A stretch of DNA of 9,872 bases from Bacteroidetes bacterium 4572_112 (GTDB lineage: Bacteria; Bacteroidota; Bacteroidia; Bacteroidales; UBA1556): positions 1 to 9,872 of the forward strand of contig NIUZ01000048.1 of NCBI GenBank assembly GCA_002254285.1, read 5' to 3'. The notes under the pieces were generated by a model, which was given only the letters and a program-made list of their open reading frames with translations, was not told where the DNA came from and searched no databases. The first letter of the stretch is position 1, and the number at the start of each line of letters is the position of its first letter. Both the position numbers and the translations under genes were made by a program. This document shows, piece after piece, positions 5,865-9,872 of this stretch.

Positions 5865-8800
5865 ATGACCTCAAAACACCATAAACTAATAATCAATAAT
5901 AACAAATTATTATTTGCTATTATTGCTATATTATGGTTATCTGTTAATGTAAATGCACAAGTTAGCACTATATCAGCATTGGGTGGAGAGGTTTGGTACG
6001 AATTACATTCTCAGAATAGTATTACGGGAAATCTTAATATAAACATTATTTCTTACAGTAACCCTACCAAAGGCGAAATTTTTGATTCACATATTGGCAT
6101 ATATAACTACCCAATGGGCATTCCCGTTAGTTTTAAGCCATGGCAAATAGATTCTACATCACTAAATTGTAACGCAGTGTATACTCCTCCAACATCGCAA
6201 CCGACTGTAGGATTATGGCAAGAAGGTATTTTTTTAAGAGTTCCTCAATATTGTTATCAAAATAATATTGGTGGTTTTCCTATACCTTTTTCTATCCCAT
6301 TTATTGTAGCACCTCCAGCAAATGGTTGGGTAATAGCTGCAACTTCAGCATCACACGAAAGAGATACAACAGCAAAAAATTTAAATCACTTTAATTTTAA
6401 TTCACAAATCAATTTGTTTTGGGATAGATACTATAATATTCCTGGCTATTTCACACGCATATATCCATTTCCAAACACCTCAGGCCCACATAACGACACT
6501 TCTCCTCGTTTTGCTAGTGATGCCGTGGTTGTTTGTACAAGTGGCGATACAGTAAATTATAATCCTAATATATACGATGCCGATGGTGATTCCATAAGTG
6601 TAGATTGGGATTATCATATTAATGGAAGACATGCTGCACAATATACAACTAGTTTAAGTGCATGGCCAATAGGGAATTTACCGCAAGACATTTCTGCATA
6701 TCATTTATTTTTAGACACAGCTACCTATAAACCAGGTTATGATTTTAATAAGCCTTTGCCTGATGCTAGTTTCAATCCCAATAATATAGCTGCTACTTTA
6801 GATTCTAATACTGGCGAAATATACTTTTGTTGCAATAACCCTGGTAATTATTCTGCTGCCGTTAAGGTTAGTGCTTTTAGAAATGGCTATTTGCTTTCTA
6901 CCACACATAGAGAGATATTTTTTACAGTTTTTCCTGCTGATAGTAATCATGATCCAATAATTACAAATCCAAACTCAATATATATCGATACTGTATTTGC
7001 TGGAGACTCCGTGAGTATTCCTTTTTATATATCAGATTTAGACTCATCACAGCAAATCACATTTAATGCAAGCGGCTATGCAATGGACAGCAATTTATTA
7101 GTTGATGGCACCGCTTGTGGATTGCCGCCTTGTGCAGGCTTTAGTAAATTACCTACAGTTGGCTTTCATGCTTTAGATACCGCAATATTTGCTTGGCATA
7201 CTAGCTGTAGTAATACTTCTGCAAATAATAATATGATTACATATAACTTTAATCTTACTGCAATGGACGATAACTGCCCCATAGCAGGCATGGGTAATAG
7301 GTTGGTACGTATAGTAGTAAAAAACAATCCAATACTAGAAGCCTCTCAACCACATTGCACGCAGGTAAGCACAAATACAAATGTGATATTTTTATGGAAT
7401 CCAATTACTGACAGTACCGGTTTTAGTTTTAAAAAATATATTGTATGGACTTCACAATCACCAATAGGGCCTTTTATGCCACTAGATACAATAACCGACA
7501 TTAATCAAACAAGCGTTGTACATTATGCTACTAATGCTTTCTCTAATCAATTATACTATTTTATTGAAACTGTATCATCATGCAGCCCTATTTATTCTGC
7601 CTTTTCCGATACCATATCTACTATATATTTGCAGCTTAATAATGCTATAGATATAGCAAACCTTAGTTGGAACGACATCCGATACGATACCATAAATCAG
7701 TATTACAAAATATACCGCTCCATTGATGGTGCAGCATGGGCTTTGCTTGACTCCTGCGACGCTACAGTATATAACGATAGTTTATCGGTTTGCTCTTTAG
7801 CTGTAAGTTATTATATCTCACTAAGCGATAGTAACGGCTGCGAGAGTATTTCTAATATTAAAACAGATACTTTTACCGATATTACAGCTCCTGAACCTAT
7901 AGTTTGGGATAGCATTAGCCTTAGCAATAATAATAAAATACAACTAGCATGGCTAAGTTCAAATTCTGACGATGTGGTAGCTTATATTATTTATAATCAG
8001 GCCCAAGCAATAGACACAATATGGGGAACAAACAGCTGTGTGCTAACAAATTATATTTATTCTGACACTAACAATTGCTTTAATATAAGCGCAATGGACT
8101 CTTGTGGTAATGCTACCCTGTCGGATACTAATTGCAGTATTGAACTACAAACTGCCATAGATAAATGCACTCAAGGAATTATTATTAGTTGGAAAGCAAA
8201 TAATGATACTACTTTGCTCAGCTACGATTTATTTTATAAACAAAATGCGGGTACTTTTCAGTATTTGGCTAATATTAGCAACGGAGATACAAGCTTTATA
8301 CATAGCTCACTAATTGAAAATCAGAGTTACTGCTATTTTATTAGAGCAAAGCTATCAGGCAATCGTAGTTCAAGCTCCAATAGAAAATGTATTATTACCA
8401 ATTTTTCAGAAAATGAAAATAAAACCTCTTTGAGAGTTGCCTCTGTTGCTAATAATAATTTTGTAAGACTTAAAATTGAAAGCGATACTATAGCTAAGTC
8501 TGATAAATATATAATTGAACGTAGAGATAATGCCACATCAAACTTTGTGAATATTGCCAATATTAGCAATCAATACTCAGCTTTATGGTGGTTTGATGAT
8601 GCAGCAGTGGATGTACAAAACCAATATTATCAGTACCGTATATTATCCGAAAACCGCTGTCAAGAATATGATACTAGCAATTATGCTCAAACAATACTGC
8701 TTAATATTGAGCAAAAGAATGGAAGTATAAATCAGCTGCAGTGGAATAGCTATCAGCAATGGAGCTATGGTGTCGACTATTATATCATTCACCGTATTGT

Positions 8801-9257
8801 GCAACAGATGGAGATATTCCCATATATAACTGTGCCTAGCAATAGTGCTATGCAATATTCCTATGATGATGATGTTAGTGAATTTGAAAACTATAGTAAT
8901 GGGTTTTGTTATTCAATAGAAGCATTGGAAGCTAGTGCTAATATTGATACTAGCTTTTCCAACACTGCCTGCATTGCTCGCGATTTAGATATTTATATTC
9001 CCAATGCTTTTCATCCTGGTGGTGGAATTAATGAGGTATTTAAACCTGTTATTCCTTTCTTAAACGATAATTATTATCAAATGATAATTTATAATCGTTG
9101 GGGTGAGAAAATCTTTGAAACCACAGATATAAATATTGGATGGGATGGTACTTATAAATCATACACCATAACTACTGGAGTGTATGTGTATATAATTAGC
9201 ATAATAAGCAATGGTGAAAAAATTAGCCGAAGGGGTAGTTTTACTTTGATTAGGTAA
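5865..9257 (+). CDS. Large secreted surface protein, FN3-like array with CHU_C (T9SS type B) terminus
   Basis: This 1130-residue protein has a signal peptide (basic start, hydrophobic core about 14-28, probable cleavage after Ala31 in NVNA/QV). Residues 32-360 resemble the N-terminal region common in Bacteroidota gliding-associated adhesin-like proteins: DADGDSISV near 238 and FRNGYLLSTTHREIFF near 338. A second module (363-487) has FAWHTSC and AMDDNCP motifs. Residues 489-1036 hold about six fibronectin-III-like repeats, with core aromatic strands such as IFLWNP, ANLSWND, IQLAWLS, IIISWKA and NQLQW, and many cysteines. Residues 1043-1130 (IPNAFHPGGG, YNRWGEKIFE, GWDGTYK, TGVYVYI, RRGSFTLIR) are the CHU_C/gliding motility-associated C-terminal domain, a type B T9SS signal. 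It is probably displayed or released at the cell surface, with adhesion or gliding as a plausible but unproven role. No enzyme motif is visible. Confidence 0.93.
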   Translation: MTSKHHKLIINNNKLLFAIIAILWLSVNVNAQVSTISALGGEVWYELHSQNSITGNLNINIISYSNPTKGEIFDSHIGIYNYPMGIPVSFKPWQIDSTSLNCNAVYTPPTSQPTVGLWQEGIFLRVPQYCYQNNIGGFPIPFSIPFIVAPPANGWVIAATSASHERDTTAKNLNHFNFNSQINLFWDRYYNIPGYFTRIYPFPNTSGPHNDTSPRFASDAVVVCTSGDTVNYNPNIYDADGDSISVDWDYHINGRHAAQYTTSLSAWPIGNLPQDISAYHLFLDTATYKPGYDFNKPLPDASFNPNNIAATLDSNTGEIYFCCNNPGNYSAAVKVSAFRNGYLLSTTHREIFFTVFPADSNHDPIITNPNSIYIDTVFAGDSVSIPFYISDLDSSQQITFNASGYAMDSNLLVDGTACGLPPCAGFSKLPTVGFHALDTAIFAWHTSCSNTSANNNMITYNFNLTAMDDNCPIAGMGNRLVRIVVKNNPILEASQPHCTQVSTNTNVIFLWNPITDSTGFSFKKYIVWTSQSPIGPFMPLDTITDINQTSVVHYATNAFSNQLYYFIETVSSCSPIYSAFSDTISTIYLQLNNAIDIANLSWNDIRYDTINQYYKIYRSIDGAAWALLDSCDATVYNDSLSVCSLAVSYYISLSDSNGCESISNIKTDTFTDITAPEPIVWDSISLSNNNKIQLAWLSSNSDDVVAYIIYNQAQAIDTIWGTNSCVLTNYIYSDTNNCFNISAMDSCGNATLSDTNCSIELQTAIDKCTQGIIISWKANNDTTLLSYDLFYKQNAGTFQYLANISNGDTSFIHSSLIENQSYCYFIRAKLSGNRSSSSNRKCIITNFSENENKTSLRVASVANNNFVRLKIESDTIAKSDKYIIERRDNATSNFVNIANISNQYSALWWFDDAAVDVQNQYYQYRILSENRCQEYDTSNYAQTILLNIEQKNGSINQLQWNSYQQWSYGVDYYIIHRIVQQMEIFPYITVPSNSAMQYSYDDDVSEFENYSNGFCYSIEALEASANIDTSFSNTACIARDLDIYIPNAFHPGGGINEVFKPVIPFLNDNYYQMIIYNRWGEKIFETTDINIGWDGTYKSYTITTGVYVYIISIISNGEKISRRGSFTLIR

Positions 9258-9309
9258 GGTTTATATATTAGGCAAGTCCTAGATTAAATGTATAGCTTTA
9301 AGCACATAC

Positions 9310-9347
9310 AAAAAAGTGTCGGCGTCGCTTTGAGCGACACCGACACT
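9310..9347 (-). terminator. Intrinsic terminator of pckA, possibly bidirectional
   Basis: The arms 9315-9329 and 9333-9347 pair over 15 positions with one C-A mismatch, around the 3-base loop TTG. On the minus strand the GC-rich stem is followed by six T residues (plus-strand A run 9310-9315), the classic form for ending pckA, which stops at 9360. In the plus direction the following sequence (AATAAATAAG) is not T-rich, so termination of the converging T9SS transcript is less certain, although the stem lies only about 60 bases past its stop. Confidence 0.85.
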
Positions 9348-9359
9348 AATAAATAAGGT

Positions 9360-9872
9360 TTACAATTCAGGACCCGCGGCAACCAACGCCTTACCTTCAT
9401 CATTATCAGTATATTTATCGAAGTTTTTAATAAATAAACCAGCTAAATCTTTAGCCTTAGTTTCCCACTCTTCATAAGTATCATATGTATTAGCGGTATC
9501 AAGAATATTGGTATCAACTCCTGGCAATTCCTTAGGAATTTCGAGATTGAAAATTGCTGTTTTTGTTGTTTCAGCTTTCTCAATATCTCCATTTAGTATT
9601 GCATCAATAATTCCTCTGGTATCTTTTATGGAAATACGTTTTCCAGAGCCATTCCAGCCTGTATTTACTAAGTAAGCCTTGGCATTATGCTTTTCCATTT
9701 TCTTTACTAACTCCGCAGCATATTGCGTAGGGTGTAGCGAAAGAAATGCCTCACCAAAGCAAGCTGAGAAAGTTGGTTGTGGCTTAGTTACACCACGCTC
9801 TGTACCTGCAAGCTTTGCTGTAAAACCTGATAAGAAATGATACTTTGTTTGCTCAGGAGTAAGTTTTGATAC
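9360..9872 (-). CDS. pckA: Phosphoenolpyruvate carboxykinase (ATP), C-terminal 170 codons
   Basis: PckA interconverts oxaloacetate plus ATP with phosphoenolpyruvate, CO2 and ADP in the cytoplasm. It serves gluconeogenesis and, in some Bacteroidota, anaplerotic CO2 fixation. The frame is open from the right edge to TAA at 9362-9360. The visible part closely follows E. coli PckA: YHFLSGFTAKLAGTERGVT, PTFSACFGEAFLSLHPTQYA, YLVNTGWNGSGKRISIKDTR, NLEIPKELPGVDTNIL, FDKYTD and the final ALVAAGPEL. Arg79-Ile80 and Thr85 of the fragment correspond to E. coli 449-450 and 455, which help bind ATP. That offset implies a full length of about 540 residues. The Walker-type kinase motif and metal ligands lie outside the window. 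The first in-window ATG (9698) is internal, not the start. Confidence 0.97.
   Translation of the reverse strand, partial: VSKLTPEQTKYHFLSGFTAKLAGTERGVTKPQPTFSACFGEAFLSLHPTQYAAELVKKMEKHNAKAYLVNTGWNGSGKRISIKDTRGIIDAILNGDIEKAETTKTAIFNLEIPKELPGVDTNILDTANTYDTYEEWETKAKDLAGLFIKNFDKYTDNDEGKALVAAGPEL

Noticed and set aside
8333..8855. Minus-strand ORFs of 78 and 70 codons with hydrophobic stretches
   Set aside because: They are antisense to the FN3-like region; AT-rich beta-strand codons read backwards give Leu/Ile-rich frames by chance.
9698..9698. ATG at 9698 as a start for a 112-residue protein
   Set aside because: The frame stays open upstream to the window edge and encodes conserved PckA sequence, so this Met is internal.

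Overview
The window is AT-rich DNA from a member of the phylum Bacteroidota. Three things show this: two secreted proteins carry type IX secretion system (T9SS) C-terminal sorting domains, one of type A and one of the gliding-motility/CHU_C type B class; the promoter-like sites match the Bacteroidota -7 element TAnnTTTG; and start codons follow AT-rich leaders without Shine-Dalgarno sequences. I cannot place it below phylum level.

Layout. (1) Bases 1-3623, minus strand: the Fe-S cluster assembly operon sufB-sufC-sufD, transcribed leftwards from a -7 element at 3671-3678. sufD runs off the left edge. SufB, SufC and SufD form the SufBC2D scaffold that builds Fe-S clusters, and all the key residues I know are present. 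(2) Bases 3624-4332: a long, mostly non-coding interval between the divergent suf operon and the surface-protein genes. It holds a small palindrome (3900-3912), a plus-strand -7-like element (4043-4050), a nearly ten-copy 8-bp tandem repeat (4085-4162) lying inside a possible 35-codon leader ORF (4080-4187), and a long imperfect hairpin (4253-4315) followed by eight T residues just before the next start codon. (3) Bases 4333-9257, plus strand: two exported proteins in tandem. The first has 492 residues, a probable six-unit beta-propeller and a type A T9SS signal. The second has 1130 residues, a Bacteroidota adhesin-like N-terminal region, an array of fibronectin-III-like domains and a CHU_C (type B) terminus. 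A strong stem-loop separates them. (4) Bases 9258-9872: a terminator and, on the minus strand, the last 170 codons of pckA, the ATP-dependent phosphoenolpyruvate carboxykinase gene.

The suf operon and pckA are housekeeping genes. The interesting part is the leader of the T9SS operon. The repeat unit is 8 bp, so each unit gained or lost shifts the reading frame of the leader ORF. In one of the three phases that ORF would extend into the left arm of the hairpin before the surface-protein gene. This could be a phase-variable switch of surface-protein expression. The repeat, ORFs and hairpin are read directly from the sequence; the switch is an inference.
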